DNA from: Callipepla californica brunnescens
Taxonomy: Eukaryota; Chordata; Aves; Galliformes; Odontophoridae
DNA length: 64,000 nucleotides
Direction of reading: 5' to 3'
Assembly (NCBI GenBank): GCA_023055505.1
Contig: JALIRH010000039.1
Span: forward strand, 2,480,001-2,544,000
Within the stretch, counting starts at the first letter, position 1, and every line of letters begins with the position of its first letter. This document shows, piece after piece, positions 1 through 12,764 of this stretch. Made by a program: the position numbers and the translations under genes. The notes beneath the pieces were generated by a model. It was not told where the DNA came from. It searched no databases and saw nothing but the letters and a program-made list of their open reading frames with translations.

Positions 1-853
1 GGGAGCGTAAATAACTTTTAAAACAAATCGGAAAGAAAAACAGGTTAAAGCAAAAAAAGAAAAAGAAACAGAGAAAGCAGTGATCCAAAGGGGGCATTAA
101 ATGAAACCTCTCCGCTGTTTCGGGGTAGAGTAATGCACAAATTTACATTCCACAGGAGCACGGCTTTTACAGCAGGCTCTCGTCAATTGAATTTGCCATA
201 TCTTCTGGGAAACGCACCATTTGGAAGATAAAATCTCCCACCACTCCACCACCACCGCCACCATTCGGAAGATTAAAAAACCCCGCCAACTCTGTTGTGT
301 GCCTTTTGTGCCCACTAGAGGAACGTAAAACCATTATATTTAAGTATCATAATGGCCAACATATGCTTTTTCTTAGAAATGACACCACCATCTGGATTAA
401 GTTCTCCTGATCATTTCAGACAATGTTACGATTATTATTTTATTTTTTTTTTTCCCTTCAGGACAAAGAACTGTCCAGAAACCAACCACAGTCACAGATG
501 GGGAATTTTTGCTTTTTCCTTTTCCACCGCTGGCAACCTTGAGGAACGTGGTGAACTCTTTATATGAACCTACACCATTCGATTTCACTTGCTATTTGAT
601 CACGAGAGCCTACCTGGATACACTTCAACCCTAAGCTTGCAGGACTCCCATTGCCTTTGGCCGTATAACTTCACTATTGCAGTTAATAAAGTATGTAATT
701 ACTGTAATGATAAAATTACATCGTGTTCCTGTTTGCAGCGGTCTCTTGCACAACCACACTGGTCATTAAATACTGCAAGGGAAATGCAAGCTTAACCCTT
801 AGCCTGCGGAGGGCTTTTGAGAACACCAGCGTGCCAAGGGGAGGTTTGCTCAC
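1..853. other. FREM1 intron, downstream of the 854-1118 exon
   Basis: No exon matching the next FREM1 segment (RFIISNG...) is visible. A plus-strand T-rich tract near 440-465 looks acceptor-like but leads into nothing recognisable. Confidence 0.5.
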
Positions 854-1118
854 CTGAGCGGCTCCTTCCCGGCCTCATGGCTATTGTCATGGATAGAGGG
901 GACCTTCTGGGCCACCACATCCAACCGGCTGTGTCTGGGAATGGGCACGCCGGGATAATTGATGTGCTCAATCTGACCATGCACAGGTGGCACGGAGACG
1001 GCGTACAGCAGCTTCTCGGGTTTGCTAGTGCCATCTGTTGCCACAGGAACATCTGTCGTCAAGGTCACCCTGTCACCCTCTGTTAAAGTTACAGGTTTGG
1101 CGAGTAGAACAATGTCAC
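854..1118 (-). CDS. FREM1: FREM1 CSPG-repeat exon, open frame, core residues altered
   Basis: The acceptor is an A-run on the plus strand (an 18-base T tract, then ag) and the donor is CTCAG|gtgagc. The 265 bases stay open, entering with two codon bases and leaving with two. The frame reads GDIVLLAKPVTLTEGDR, ATDGTSKPEKLLYAV, GQIEHINYPGVPI, LDVVAQKV and IHDNSHEAGKEPLR. Human FREM1 has GDIVILTKPLVVSKGDR, AVDGTDKPEELLYVI, GQIEYVHYPGVPI and MDVVGQTVCYVH, so identity is secure. Three usually constant positions are changed: the aromatic after PIxx (NFSQ became RHSR), the CY of VCYVH (now PS), and the phenylalanine of DRFRF (now EPLR). This suggests relaxed constraint. Confidence 0.85.
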
Positions 1119-3208
1119 CTAAAAAAAAAAAAAAAAAATTGAAATGAGTAAAAGGGAAACCAAAAGGGAGAGAAATGAAAAAGGGGAATATTCCATTTTG
1201 CATCCCAGACATCAGCCTTTTTCCTTAGGGGAACAAGAAGAGGAGAGAGCAAGAGTATGGCAAGGAGAAATAAAGAAAGAATTTTGCCAAAATACCTCAG
1301 GAAAATGTTTTCATTTTACATTTTAGAGACAACCAGGACATTTACAGCAGGGCTATAACATTTGTTTTTTAATATGCCCCCATTGTGAGTCTCACAAAGC
1401 GAAATCACAGTTTCATTTAATCCCAGGCTGGGTGAGCTTACAGAGGAATACATGTATTTATCTGCCTCCATGATTTCTCCAAAATATTGAAGCCAGCTTT
1501 GATTTTCTGTTCGGGGAGAGAGAATGACCCAGTTGTTTAGAAAGAACAATTATGTTAATAGATCCAAATGAGCCAATGGACAGAATGCGTTAATGAACTA
1601 AGCATTAAGCACGAACACTGTGTTTTAAGCCGATAGTGATGCTGTAACCTCAGCAACAGAGGTTCTGGCTCCATTAGATTTATTTATGAAGAGCTCCACC
1701 GCATCGCCCAAGGACCAGTGCAATTTTCCCTTTTACAAAGCAGTAGGCACAGAAAATTAAAGCTGCTAGAAAATTGATCATGTGGTCCTCTCCGAAGAGG
1801 AGTAGAGATGATTTACCTCATCCCAACTTCTTCATCCTTTTCTATTATAACTCTCTTTGGTTTTAAAAACACCTGTATTGGAGTGGCAGCAAAGCTGTTG
1901 GTTCATGTGTTGCAAGAAAATGCATAGGGTCACCCAAGCTACAGCCTGGTTTCAGGAGACCTCAGCTTCCATTGCAGCACAGCAGCCAAAGACAGATCCA
2001 GGGACAAATGTTTTGTCCAGGGATGCTGCAAAAGCATGAGAATGACATCAAACAGCTCCTGCCGCTGTCGGCCAACCTGAGATGACAACACACAACAACA
2101 GCACTTGTAGTACAGACTCCACAGGAGCCTGCTTCTGTTTCTTGCCTTCCTGTTGTATTGCCAACTGACTTCTTAAAACAACAGGTTCCCATTAAATGTA
2201 GAAGCCTACCAGCAACATCTGAGAATCATGGCTGCCAGAGTTAACCTTTGCTATTAACCCCTTTAATACCAGTTCTCCTCTGCAGCTAATGTGGCAAATG
2301 AAATCCATGAATGAGACCTGATACATTCAAGAAGTGACAAATAGCAGAGGAAATTATTCTAAGGACATGATGGTAATTCATAATATACCATTTAGCTTGC
2401 CCTAATATAGAAAAAAATGTTAATTGTGCTTGAGAAAAGTCATCCAAAAGAAAAATTGCCAACTCTCACCAGCTCAATAAGCATCAGCGAAACTCACTAG
2501 TTTTGAGAGGTTGGCTTTGGAAAAAAAAAATTATGCTGTGCTGGAAAAGCTGGGGGCTGTGACATGTTGGTTGCACCTTTGAAGGAGTATAAATTTGTAT
2601 GGGATCACAATGAACAGGGTCTTCTTGTCAGATCATTTCCATTTCCAAGGAAGAAATCAGAAGAGAGCACTTAGAAAGGGAAAGGATGGGACAACAGTAT
2701 CAGAAGCAGCCAGGGACGCAGGACATCAGACTGCTGCACGTTCTGCCCAGAGGTTACAGAAGTCCATGCCAGCGGTAAGCACAAAGAGTGCTTTGTGTTC
2801 AGTTTATTTGTTTTGTTGTTGTTTTTTAATAGGAAATCCAAATGAATAAAGTAAGGAAGAAACAGAAACACACAAATGTAATTAACCCAAGATCATTTTT
2901 GCCCATGTGGATAAAGGGCCAAGTTCAAAGCTTGGGAATATTTTGATACTCACATTTTTCAGAGTCCTGGCAGGGGGCAATGATGCTTACCCTTGTTGTC
3001 CCTTGTAGAAAGGATCTCTGTTTTGCCTGCCACCCTGCTGCACTGCCCCATTACCAATGTCCACCAAGCCTAAACACACCAAGAGCTTCACTGCCCCATC
3101 AGATGTGCTCCAGAGTGATGCAATGGTGGGAGTCCACCCCACAACTCATGACATGGAGAAGACCTCCCAATTAAGCCTCCAACACTCTCAGACATATGTT
3201 CTGATTTT

Positions 3209-3296
3209 TGGGTGGTCCTGTGTGGAGACAGGAGTTGGACTTGATGGTCCTTATGGTTCCCTTCCAACAGGGCATATTCTATGATTCCATGATTCT
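3209..3296 (+). mobile_element. CR1 retrotransposon, 3' end fragment
   Basis: Reads ggagttggacttgatggtcc, then cttccaac and the terminal repeat ttctatgattccatgattct. This is the plus-strand 3' end of avian CR1. Only about 90 bases are recognisable, as usual for 5'-truncated CR1 copies. Confidence 0.85.
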
Positions 3297-4558
3297 AGAA
3301 CTCTGTTTTCTACTTGTTTATTTTCCTCAGCCAAATACTCAAAATAGCGAGGGTACATGCCGCTGAGGGGATGCGACACACAACAATAGGACACATAGAT
3401 CTGAAGCTGCTCAACTAGCAGCAATGATTGGCCTTAATATGTTCATTTTTTTTTGATGCTAGAAAAAACCTCTCTCTTATTTAAAGGAAAACCGGGCTTC
3501 CCGCTGCGGCAATGGGTGAACCCTGCACCCAACTGCGCTCTGAGCACCCCAGCATCCTGCACACGCTCCTGGAGCTGCTCGGGTTTTGGATTTGCTTCCT
3601 TGGATGTCGTGGGCTTGAGAGCCTAATTTGAAATATAACGTTAGTGGGTTTGCGGTAAAAGCGGCAGAGAGGAAAAGATGACAAGCAGGGCAGAGGGGAC
3701 TGATGGAAAGCAGGTGTGGAGGAGGAAGATAGGAGGAGGAGAAAGAGGAAAACATGACTGAGTAAGTAAACGCAATGCTATTATACATACTGAAAAGAGC
3801 ACCCATATATAGAGCACCCACCTGTGCTCACTTCTTTTGAACATTGCTTTTTTAATACACAGGAAGAGATGGGCTTTAAAACTGAGCTCCCAGCCATGGC
3901 CAGAACATGCAGCAAGGGGGGCTGTGGGGTGGATACTCCCAAGTCGATCCAGCTTGGCACTGGTGGTACTGGGGTGCTACGGGAGGGGTGGCATGGGGGT
4001 AGAGGTGTGACCATGCATAAAGACCTCGAGATGGGCTCATTTTCAGGCTATAAGGGGATGTTGTATATAGATCCGTACAGGCACACACCAATATAGCAGA
4101 GACCAAGGGTTCATGTAGCTCAGGAGATATACAGGTGGAGTGTGTTCGTCAATTCCTGCACTGAGTACAGCTTTCTTCCCTTCACTGCTAAAATCTGGCT
4201 CTATGGGAACGAGTATTCCTACTTGAGAGGGGAAGGAGATGCCCAGGAAGGCAAAGAGTGAACAACAGGATGGTTCTGGTGCCCGACACTGCCTGGGGAG
4301 TTGGGGGCTGCTTCCTCCCTCTGTGCATCCGCACATGCTGACACCATCCCAATTCCATGAGGCTCTGCCTAGCTTTTACTACATTTTTCTTTGATTGTAC
4401 ATATTATTGTCTCATTAACTGCAAAGCTTTCCAGGGCACTGAAAAGGAGAGAGCATTAAACTACACCGAAAAGTCCTGGAGCTCAATTAACACACACCAG
4501 GGGGTCCGAGGGGAGGGGAAGTGGGGAGTTTCAGCTCCAATTATAAAAGGCAAACTTA

Positions 4559-4589
<31 letters not shown>

Positions 4590-4596
4590 TTTTTTT
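4559..4596 (+). repeat. (CT)n followed by poly-T
   Basis: About eleven TC units run straight into a 17-base T tract. Confidence 0.95.
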
Positions 4597-4915
4597 AATG
4601 TAATATCAGCTAATTAGACTTTGACAACCAATTAGCAGATTTTTAGCTTTGCTGAGAATCAAGTTAGCGCCGAGAAAGTAGGAGGCAACGAAACCAAGCA
4701 CGCAAAGCGCTCCTCTCCTACCGCCGCTTTGGGGCTGCCCCTAAAACCAACCCCATGCAGCGGGGCCAGGCCTTGCTCGGCACGGATGGCCGTATCCACG
4801 CAGGTGGAAGTGGGGTGCACGGCTCTGCCAGCAAAGCAGAGCTCATCGGGACTCCCACTGAGCTCTTGTCGGGCTCCTCGCAAGGTGACGTTTTAACTTT
4901 TAATAACCTTCTCGC

Positions 4916-4939
4916 TTTTTTTTTTTTTTTTTTTTTTTT
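4916..4939 (+). repeat. Poly-T tract with (ATT)n tail
   Basis: 24 consecutive T, followed by aattattattatt. Confidence 0.95.
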
Positions 4940-5559
4940 AATTATTATTATTTTTTCTACCGACCATGAAGTATCCAGATGATTATTTAGGATTAATGGA
5001 TTATCAGAAGTGCCAGTTGGCACGCTCCTAGTAAAAAGAAAAAAAAAAATTAAAAAAAAAAGTGTAACAAATGCAGCTGTTTACTAATAAATAAAGCCTC
5101 AGCTGTAACAGAAATAAATTAGATGCATTTAATTGGTCGACTGCAAACCTCCTCTCTTTATTACAATGCTGCTTCTTGTTATTTTATGATGTCAGGGTAC
5201 ATGGCAGACTGACAGAGTGTTTATGAATCACAGTTTGCAGATGGCACTCCTGGTTTTTCGGCAGTTATGAGCACAAGTAGCATGAGGACTCAATAGAGGG
5301 TTTTTGCCAGGGAGGACCCCCTGAGAATTAGCCGCCTTCATTTCTCTGGTGCCAATCTCGCCCTGACAGCAGCACTATTTCACAAAACCTACATTCAATA
5401 AATTACACCCGCCTGGCAAGAACTTGGAAATATTTAACACTCTGAGGACACCAGTGTCTCAATTTGATTTCTATTCATTTCCAGAGGACGCGAGGCGCTG
5501 CTTGGAACAGACGTCGTTTGTGTGCACCCGCCTGTGTTTTCCCCCCCAGCTAAAGAAAA

Positions 5560-5579
5560 ATAATAATAATAATAATAAT
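5560..5579 (+). repeat. (AAT)n microsatellite
   Basis: Seven or so AAT units after a short A run. Confidence 0.95.
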
Positions 5580-8560
5580 GGTCTCTGCAGCCAGGAATAT
5601 CTCGCCCTGCCTTCAGAATGATTTCAGGTCTCCCGAGGACAGTTTACGGTCTCGTGCCCTGGTCCTCCCGCACTGCCCTGACTAATGACAGCTTTGTAAT
5701 CCAGTTGGGAAATAATCTCACATCACTGCACTTGGAGCTTGTGAGCTGTAAAACTTCTGGATTGAACTCCTTCTCCTGGTCACTCCAGCGAGCTGCAAGC
5801 AAATGCATGAGGGATGTGGTCATAATTGTCAACAGATTTGTAAATTTGTGTCATTAGTTATGCGCATAATGGATTTTATTCTAATGAGCTTGTTCATAAG
5901 AATGCCAGGAGGACTTGGCCCCTTTGGAGGAAATAAACTACAAACTTTGCCCATGCATTTTAAAACGCGTCAGTGACACATACAGGGGGGAAAATAATGT
6001 TTCCTCTCCTCTCAGAGCGCTGCAGTGCTCACTTAAGTGAACCTGAAGCAATCAGCTGCCACTTCTATCCCCGCTGGAAGCTCCTTCCCTACCTCTGCTG
6101 GTGTTTCACCTATACACACAGACACTGGCAGATGGGGGCTTTATTTTTTCAACCATCAAGTTAAAAACTGTCGCGAGTCTTTGGGCTCAAGATACCCGGT
6201 GTGGAAATATCACAGCAGCCCTTGCCCGTGATCTCCTGTCTGGAGTATATTTGGGCATGCAACACTGCCTGAGCCTCAGAACCAGGTAGAACTGCTGGTT
6301 CCTCCTCTAGCCCCAGGGTGTGGGGGCCTCTCTGCAAGGCCTGCTGCACGTGGAAGAGTAGCAAAACTAGTCGGTATTAAATCAGTTTTTACTATATCTA
6401 TTACCATTAAATCTATTCTTATTCAATCCAGTTATAGCATTAGGTTTCTCCTCCCGAGACAAAGGATGAAGCTTTAAAGCTTGTCTTTGGGGAAATCTAC
6501 TCCTGCTTTTCTTAGAAGCAACCTGGATATTTTTGTTGAACGCATGAGCTGAGCGAGAAAGCAGACAAGCCCATGGAAACCTGCTGGCACCTTTGCCAAA
6601 AAGATGTTCTCTGCGTGCCCAGTGGAGCCCTCTTCTCCTGCTTTCCCTCCTCTCTCTCTCTGATCCTGCATTTCAGCCAACCACATATAAAAATCTTCGG
6701 CATGTGCCAAGTACTACAGATGGGTCCATTGTAGCACACCCTAATGTTCATAGCTGACACCCAGGTGTTACAGTTTGTACTTGCTCGCTAGCCAGACGGT
6801 GGCTTCAAGCCAAGGGGAAGGCACAAAGCACTCGGATACCATGCTGAAAGGCTATATAAGAGAGGCTTTAAGAGAGGGAAGAGCAGGTAAGAGGCTGTAC
6901 AAAAACAAGAGGAGTCTTGTCCATATTTTCTTGACTGCAGTGTATTCCAGGATGCAACGCTGTCAAAGCCTTCCGTCCCCATAAAGCTTTGATTTATCAC
7001 CGGATTACATCCCAGCATTTCCTCTCCTCTGACCTTGCCCACAAGCAGAACATCTTGTTTCAAACCCACTGCTGATCTATGAGTTATTTCAGGTCTGGCC
7101 AGCGATGCAGGCACGGGCAGAGGGAGAGCTGCTGGTTTCAGCCACGTTCAGCACGCCTGGGCTGAGGATTTGCATAAGGAGCTCCTGAAATCACAGCAAA
7201 GCACAGCCTGCATGCAGCCGACCTGACCTGAGAGCATTTCAATAGCTGGAAAGGGTTAACACCAGGATCCTATTTTCCCTTCCACTTTCCCCTCCCAGGA
7301 GCCTACTCCCCTTCCAGCCTAATTTCCTTCAGTTTAATTAATTTTCAGTAATCACCCGTCTAGACACCACGAGCAGCAGCCTCACACCCCAGGTGACACA
7401 GCAATGACGACGTGCAAAGGGACGCAGCCTGGACCAGCCCCTCGGCGAACCCTTCACCGCTGTGAGAAGGCATAGGCACCAGCACCAACAATCCCCCCCC
7501 TACCACCACCACCACCACCTCAGCCTTATTATTATTTATTTATTTATCTGGCAGAACAAATGGTTTTCAGGATTCAGGTGCAGGGAGCCTCTCCACCATC
7601 TGGCTGGCGGGGCTCCCCAGCTGTCTGCAAGCGGGTGCGTTCGGAGCCGCACGTACGACGGCGTCGGGATGCGCCAAACCTGTGCCACATGTGGAGAGCA
7701 GGAGTGCAGCACCGCTGCTCGCTCCAGGAAGCTGGGGAGAAGCCAAGAGAGTGCTATAAGCTCCAGCATGACACAGAGCTTGTGGCCCAGGCAGGGCTCC
7801 TGGAGGCTGGGCAGCCCTTGATGGCATGCTTACAGGTGCTGGTGACACCCAGAGCCTGGTGCTGTCCCTACAGCGTGGAGGAGAAGAGGTGGATAGGATA
7901 AAAGCAATGCAGCTGCATCTTTTCTGAACCAGAACCAGCAAAACCCCACCAGTGAAGCACCTTCTAAGGGCTGCCACCCTCACTGCTGCTTTTTGAATCT
8001 GCCTTCTCCCACATTAATACTGATCCATTTGCACCCCAGCACTCAATGTGCCATTTAAATAGGTATGAATATCTCACAGCACACGAAGTGATATCAACCA
8101 CCAGTCATGGTGGCTGCTGCTACACAGGGGCTCTTGATCAACTTTTGGTCATAGGAAAAGCACATATTGAAAAACACAGAAAATTGTACCAAGAGATAGT
8201 CAAAAAACTCTTAATATAATCTCTCTTTCAGCCGGTACAGAATGAAAAAGAATACTAATGAAGCTGTTTGACAGAAAGGACAGCTAGTTCATGCATGCAT
8301 TAGTGAGCAGCCACAGTATGTGAAAAGAAGCTGTCCTCTCATTTGGCTGCAGAAAATCTCTGCTAAAATATCTCTCGCTTGGCCAAGAGTGAGACACGGC
8401 ACTGGCGTTTACCAAGCACAGTGCAATCTTTGCACCTTTCGTATTTAACCCATGCAACCTGGGCTTTCAGGTCTGTGCCACAAAGCCTCCGGCAGAGCAT
8501 CGCTTCCTTCCTCACCCACCACGAAGGACCCGAAGGGTTTCTTGGTTGGGCACTTCAGTT

Positions 8561-8770
8561 CACCATAGAACAGTTTAAGTTGGAAGGGACCCTTAAAGGC
8601 CACCTGGTCCCACTTCCCTGCAGTGGACAGTGACATTCACAGATCCACCAGGTGCTCAGAGCCCCGTCCAGCCTGACCTTGGGTGTCTGTGGGGATGGGG
8701 CACCCATCACCTCTCCGGCCAACCAGAGCTTCACTGCTCTTCCAGCGTCACCCTGTTTGTGAAGGTTTGT
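8561..8770 (-). mobile_element. CR1 retrotransposon fragment
   Basis: Antisense CR1: accatagaacagtttaagtt, then ggaagggacccttaaaggcc, and later gagccccgtccagcctgacc. The 5' side fades out after about 8770. The 3' terminal octamer repeats are worn down. Confidence 0.85.
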
Positions 8771-10487
8771 GATAATACCAAACCAGGAGCAGCAGCCTCC
8801 CAGACACTTGTGGCACCGTATGGCAGCCCACAAGAAGTGAAGCTGTCCTCAGCAGCCCACAGCATGTTCCAGTTTCTGATCATTGTGCCGTATTTACTGA
8901 AACAAAATTTGTCAGACAAGACCACCTGACTCCTGAAAGGTTTTGTGTGTGTTTTCCCAGCAAGGAAAGCAAAACAAAACAAATGAAATCCACACGACAG
9001 AGCACATTAAAATCTATTTGGGTGTTACAAGCCTAATGCACTCAGGATGCCAGAAAAATGGAAGTTCACTTTTACAATCACCTCCCTCCCCTCTTGTTCT
9101 CCCCCCTTCCCCTTCACTTCAGTAGATTATGTGAGACTCATTACTTTTTATAACTCTGAACAAAAAAACATAATTGTACCGGTTCTTACTAATATTATGC
9201 AATGACATAATGCCATTTGGGGAGGTGTCGCACATAGAAGCTGACTTTTACTGGCTTCTGATGGCAGGGCACTCCACTATACATTCTGTTTTATGTAAGC
9301 CTCCTCAGAATTTATTGCCCTCTGAGGACTTCTCAAGTTGCTTAATTATAAAAGGAAGAAGACAGCACAGTGGCTGAGAGAAACGACATAAAAGTCAGCT
9401 AAAAGGTGTCACTGCAGAGAAGGGTGGTGGAAGGGGGCATGTGGCAAGAAGCAGTTGTAGGAGTGAGTTTGGGGGGCCAAGCTCTCCCTGTGTGCTGCTG
9501 AGGAGTGCTGTATGGCATCCACTCTACCCTGATGTCCCTTAGGGTATGCTGGGTGAGCTCCAGCTGGGGCAGGCACGGAGTCTATGGGCCCCTCTGAAGA
9601 CCAAGAAGGAACCAAGAAGGAAATCCTGCAAGAGACCTCCCTGAACTCAGGAGGATGGTTTTTCTGACCTGGCACTGGAAATGGCTTTGCCTAGTGGCTT
9701 CAGCTTCCAAGAAGTTGAAACAAACAAGAAATGGAGTCACTGGTGAAAGAAGAAAAACAAAACAGTGGCACTCACTTTTCCCAGTTAGCAGCTGCACTGA
9801 GCCGGGCAAGAATTCATTGAGAATAGTGATAACAATGCTGAGTAAGGATAATTAAAATACATGCATGCGCTGCAGGAATGATTATTTAAAGATATTATTT
9901 TGGTCTCTTTTACACTGGTTGGTGCGTGGCCCATGAACGTGTCCAAAAGAGGAAGATCTGGCTAGTAAAACCAAACGCTGTTCAGTATTTTCCCTGCAAC
10001 TTTTTCACATCTCAGAGAAAACTGCGGAATTGAGGGATCTGCACCTAAGATTCTGTAGTTTGTGTGACCATCGCCTGCTCAGCATGACACCATGGGTCTC
10101 ACTTCTCTTGGCAGCCATACAGGGCTCGTGCTTTCATACGGATGAAGCATTTCTGAGCAACTCCTCCAGTTTATAAGCATGAACAGGCTCTTCTTAGCAT
10201 CAAGCAGACAGAATTAAAAAAAAAACAAAACAAAACACTTCAACAAATATGCTACCGTGGGACTAGAACAGAAAACGTTGCCTTTAACGAGCATGGGATT
10301 TTTCTCTTACGATGCTCTTTGGCTTCACACCTCTCTACAGAAGAGCACATTCCCAGCACCATGGCCAAGAGGGAACTGGTGAAAGTGGCACCTTTCCTGC
10401 CCCTCAACAAAAGGATTCCATTTCTTCTGTGAACTAAAAATGGCATAAACAACATTTAAGAGATGAAGCTTGCCTCTGACAGTCTAG

Positions 10488-10703
10488 AGAATCACAAATG
10501 GGTCAATTTGGATTGGATTGGTCCCTGGGGTTCAAAGGGACCTCAAAGGGATCATCCAGTTCCAACCCCACTGCTGCAGGCTGGGTTTAGAAGGACTAGA
10601 TCAGGCAGAAGATCAGGTGCCCAGGGCCCCAAACAACTTGGCTTTGAACACCTCCGGGGATGGGCATTTACAACCACTCTGGGCAGTCTGCGCCAGTACC
10701 TCA
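10488..10703 (-). mobile_element. CR1 retrotransposon fragment
   Basis: Antisense CR1 copy. Diagnostic words are gagaatcacaaatgg, gggacctcaaagggatcatc, cagttccaaccccactgc and cacctccggggatgggcat. It is followed by a short A/AT run. Confidence 0.8.
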
Positions 10704-12619
10704 AAAAAATATATATACATAGCATGAAAATTATGTAAGATTAAACAAGCAGCGTCTTCATGGGGTTGTGCCAGGGTGTAGGGGTGACCATACAACTGAA
10801 GACATTTCTGACAGGGAAACTGCATGAAATGGGGGAAAGTAAGGGAAGACATGATAAGCAAGGAAAACAACAACAAAGGGAGCAGGCTGGGAAGGGTAAA
10901 GAAAATATAGCTGTGGGCACAACTCTTGCAAGGAGGGCAGGAGGGGGTTGGCAGTGTTTCCTCAAGCCCAGAGGGGCTGGAAGCCCTATGGAAACGCTGC
11001 TAGGAGCAGGGACACGTGCCCATTTTGCAGCTTCTCCTTGTTTACTACTTCTATGAAATTTTTCACAATGCACACGTAGCGCTCTGGGAATGAAGCCAAA
11101 GCCCTTTCAAAGGGGTGAGCTTCAATGCCCCTGCACCAAGAGCTGCAGACAGAGCCAACCTGCGCTGTTTTCCACTTTCCCCTGCAAAAGGGAGCCTAGC
11201 AAAGGGCCCCAGCAATCCAAGCAGGGAGATGTGATACTGCATGCATGCGCTGAGTTATGCCTCAAAACGAAAGCTCACACTGACCTTCACAACTGGAGTC
11301 CACCAGGTATTTTGAGATCAAAAAGGTTTCCTGCGCTCTGGGAATGGGGATTCAGACCCTCCTAGACATTTTCTGTTTCAAAAGAACAAATAAAAATAGA
11401 GAAAAATAACACAAAGTGTCTGAATTTATTGGAGTATTTCTTATGCAGTTTTCTAGGAAAAGGAAACTCATATGGAGAGTGAAGATAGCTTTCATTTTGA
11501 AAAAGAAGCACATAAAAAAGAATAATAATAGCCACAGTAACAACAACTATTAAAAATATAAACACGACATTGCAGCTAATTAGATCTGAATTTAACATTG
11601 ATATGAGTGGAATATTTTTGTATTCCACAGAAGTTTGAGAAGTTTGCTTTCTCTTTGAGACCAAACTTTTATTTTACCAATCCCAAAAGTTCCTGTAGGA
11701 TGAGAGGAGAACTTATTTTTAGCTCTCCAAAGTATTTCTGAGGGTCGAGGAGACGCTGTTACCATCACCATGCAGTGAGGGCACTGAAGGATTGGTCACA
11801 CTCATTCTTTTCCCCTCTATGGCTTGTGAAAGGGTCTACAAAAGGCAAGCAGCAAAATCAGTATTTGAATCCTTGTGGTTTTTTCATTTTTTTGTTTCTT
11901 TGTTTTTTTTTTGGTTTTTTTTTTTCAGGCCATGTCTGACATTACTGGAGAGATTCAGGGGCTCCACCAGCTTTTATTTTATTTTTTTCAACTTGTGAAT
12001 TCTTAAGCGGAGAGACCTTAATTAGTCCAGAATGAGTGTTATAGCCATGAAATGAGTGAAATCACATCTCCCACATCCTGGTCTCACAGCAGGACCCCAG
12101 GCCAAGAGCTCTGGCTCTCTTGGAAGGAATGTGAGCATTAACACTGCTTTCAATGGGCTTTGGACCTTAAATATTAAAAAAAAAAACAAACCAAAAATGT
12201 ACAACATGTTCTTTCCAACATGATTCACTGCTAAAAATAGAGTACAAGAAATGGAGAAGGAATAGAGAAGGAAATGGGAAAGGGTTCTAGAGTGTAAAAA
12301 AAAGAGCAGCCCTGGCCTCACTGAAGACAAGCAGACAAGCAAACCTACACCCAGAGACCTCAAAACAGCTATCTGTGCACGGATGTTTTTTGCTGGGTAG
12401 TACTGAGGGGCTCCTTGCAGTCCTGTGTTACACAGCAATATGTGCAGCCTTGCTACCAGCCAGTTTTTGGAGAAAACAGATGAGTAGAAAGCACAATCTT
12501 TGTGCACTGGGAGCAAGCTTGGAGATGCTGCTGGGGAGATGAGTTACTTTCATGTATTTCTTTTTTTTTTTTTTTTTTCCCTAAGTCTTTATGCCCTGAA
12601 TGTCACTTAGATAGCTAAC

Positions 12620-12764
12620 CTGGAAAGATGAGGGATTTCATCGTTGACTGGCATGATGTAGATGTAAAGCGTCCCTTGGACTGTGCGCTTGCCATCTGTC
12701 AGCTGCGCGGTAAGACTATCCTCTAGGCTTTCTGTGCCATCATGCATGTATGGCAGCATCCGTC
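12620..12764 (-). CDS. FREM1: FREM1 CSPG-repeat exon, open frame
   Basis: The acceptor (ctctttcccttag) and donor (TTTCCAG|gttagc) bound 145 bases, entering with two codon bases and leaving with two. The frame is open and encodes PYMHDGTESLEDSLTAQL, TDGKRTVQGTLYIYIM and PVNDEIPHLS. Human FREM1 has TYMHDDSESLADDFTIQL, SDGKHKILKT and PVNDEKPMLS, a continuous match over the whole exon. This is the best single piece of evidence for the family. The usual phenylalanine of the 'DxF(T)' core is leucine here. The exon cannot be joined in frame to the next one seen (854-1118); an exon of length 3n+2 should lie between them and was not found. Confidence 0.8.

Larger units (their letters stand above)
4550..6000. 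promoter_or_regulatory. Enhancer-like, probably conserved noncoding stretch in the 1.1-12.6 kb intron
   Basis: This stretch carries many TAAT/ATTA homeodomain-type sites: taattagac and ccaattagc near 4610-4640, a run near 4990-5150, and attagttatgcgcataatgg near 5855-5873 that contains an octamer-like ATGCGCAT. A CpG-richer patch lies at 4670-4880. It also holds a (CT)n-T tract (4559-4596), a T tract (4916-4939) and an (AAT)n run (5560-5579). The text resembles deeply conserved vertebrate developmental enhancers in composition, but conservation cannot be judged from one sequence. Confidence 0.3.
1121..12619. other. FREM1 intron(s); expected exon not found
   Basis: About 11.5 kb. It holds three CR1 fragments, several simple repeats and the enhancer-like block at 4.55-6.0 kb. 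One FREM1 exon of about 240 bases (the human IYYV...YTHTG...FYLWDG segment) should lie here. I looked for it on the minus strand and did not see it. The rest shows no genes. Confidence 0.5.

Noticed and set aside
1819..1877. Splice-bounded minus-strand segment reading FLKPKRVIIEKDEEVGM
   Set aside because: It sits where a FREM1 exon is missing, but the frame required by the neighbouring exons contains a stop and the peptide does not match.
12022..12516. 164-codon minus-strand open frame
   Set aside because: No domain or FREM1 likeness, and no splice sites at sensible positions. Intronic chance frame.
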